This document shows, one piece after another, positions 43,759 through 43,866 of a stretch of 43,866 nucleotides of DNA (positions are counted from its first letter, which is position 1; each line of letters begins with the position of its first letter). A program made the translations under genes and the position numbers. The DNA lies in NCBI GenBank assembly GCA_964439135.1, contig CAYTNN010000007.1, positions 1-43,866 of the forward strand, read 5' to 3'. The notes beneath the pieces are model-generated. The model did no database searches. It saw nothing but the letters and a program-made list of their open reading frames with translations, and was not told the origin of the DNA. Source of the DNA: JAFGPJ01 sp964439135 (GTDB lineage: Bacteria; Planctomycetota; Phycisphaerae; Sedimentisphaerales; Anaerobacaceae).

Positions 43759-43866
43759 TTAATCCTCGCTTTGACTATGGTCACCTGATAGATGTGGTTT
43801 TTCCTTATATCTGACCATATACACACTATTGCCATCCTCGTTGTATTTCACAACATCCATATACGA
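43759..43866 (-). CDS. 3' end of an unknown gene, cut by window edge
   Basis: On the - strand a frame is open from the window end for 35 codons to a TAA at 43759-43761. The visible tail is hydrophilic (YMDVVKYNEDGNSVYMVRY, ending in an acidic SQSED). The stop lies about 50 nt before the amidase start on the same strand, so they may be co-transcribed. No function can be assigned from this fragment. Confidence 0.55.
   Translation of the reverse strand, partial: SYMDVVKYNEDGNSVYMVRYKEKPHLSGDHSQSED

Noticed and set aside
1..43866. CRISPR arrays, prophage, transposases, integrases and rRNA genes
   Set aside because: No spaced direct repeats, phage structural genes, DDE or Y1 transposase motifs, or rRNA sequence were seen by reading the window.

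Overview
The window looks like a scaffold from an uncultured planctomycete, most likely class Phycisphaerae (Sedimentisphaerales-like). No rRNA or database search is available, so this rests on gene content: paired DUF1549/DUF1553 and DUF1501 proteins, PPC-domain proteins, a BatA/vWA/DUF4159 operon, CotH proteins with lamin-tail and dockerin-like modules, a PQQ-propeller/methyltransferase fusion, and a Gram-negative Kdo transferase (waaA). Two runs of exactly 100 N (17573-17672 and 35469-35568) are scaffold gaps and both fall inside genes.

Region 1 (1-9524, + strand) is a tight operon of membrane and exported proteins. In order it holds a BatA/vWA protein cut by the window start, a DUF4175-like coiled-coil membrane protein, a second vWA/glutamine-amidotransferase-like membrane protein, a caspase-like protein whose catalytic residues look lost, and a Tat-exported DUF4159 protein. 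This matches the later part of MoxR/DUF58/BatA clusters. The DUF4175-like gene carries a 59-residue tandem repeat, and that repeat is interrupted in frame by a ~70-nt multi-stem palindromic element.

Region 2 (9525-18448) has two very large convergent paralogues (1497 and about 1390 residues) built from lamin-tail domains, chitobiase-like domains and a CotH kinase-like domain. Their 3' halves are close copies in inverted orientation, while their CotH cores differ.

Region 3 (18672-23748, - strand) holds an orphan pseudopilin, a UroD-fold methyltransferase with HxC...C zinc ligands, and a secreted PQQ-propeller protein with an embedded SAM-methyltransferase domain. The last two appear to be co-transcribed.

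Region 4 (about 23863-31137, + strand) is a five-gene exported set: DUF1549/DUF1553, Tat-exported DUF1501, PPC protein, an unrecognised Cys-containing secreted protein and a redoxin. A secreted tricorn-type protease with a long acidic linker converges on it (31219-34659).

Region 5 (34660-43866) holds tRNA-Arg(CCG), a secreted retropepsin-like protease with a C-terminal dockerin-like module (gapped), waaA with a near-consensus promoter, and a run of - strand genes. These are a homocysteine S-methyltransferase, a LolA/B-like lipoprotein, a conserved 162-residue protein, a ComEA-like HhH protein, a cytoplasmic GH10-like protein lacking the acid/base Glu, an unknown protein, an amidase_2 lipoprotein, and the 3' end of one more gene cut by the window edge.

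No CRISPR array, prophage, transposase or rRNA was seen. The best candidates for undescribed biology are the PQQ/methyltransferase fusion with its UroD-like partner, the GH10-like protein with an altered active site, the apparently inactive caspase-like protein in the vWA operon, and the in-frame palindromic insertion.
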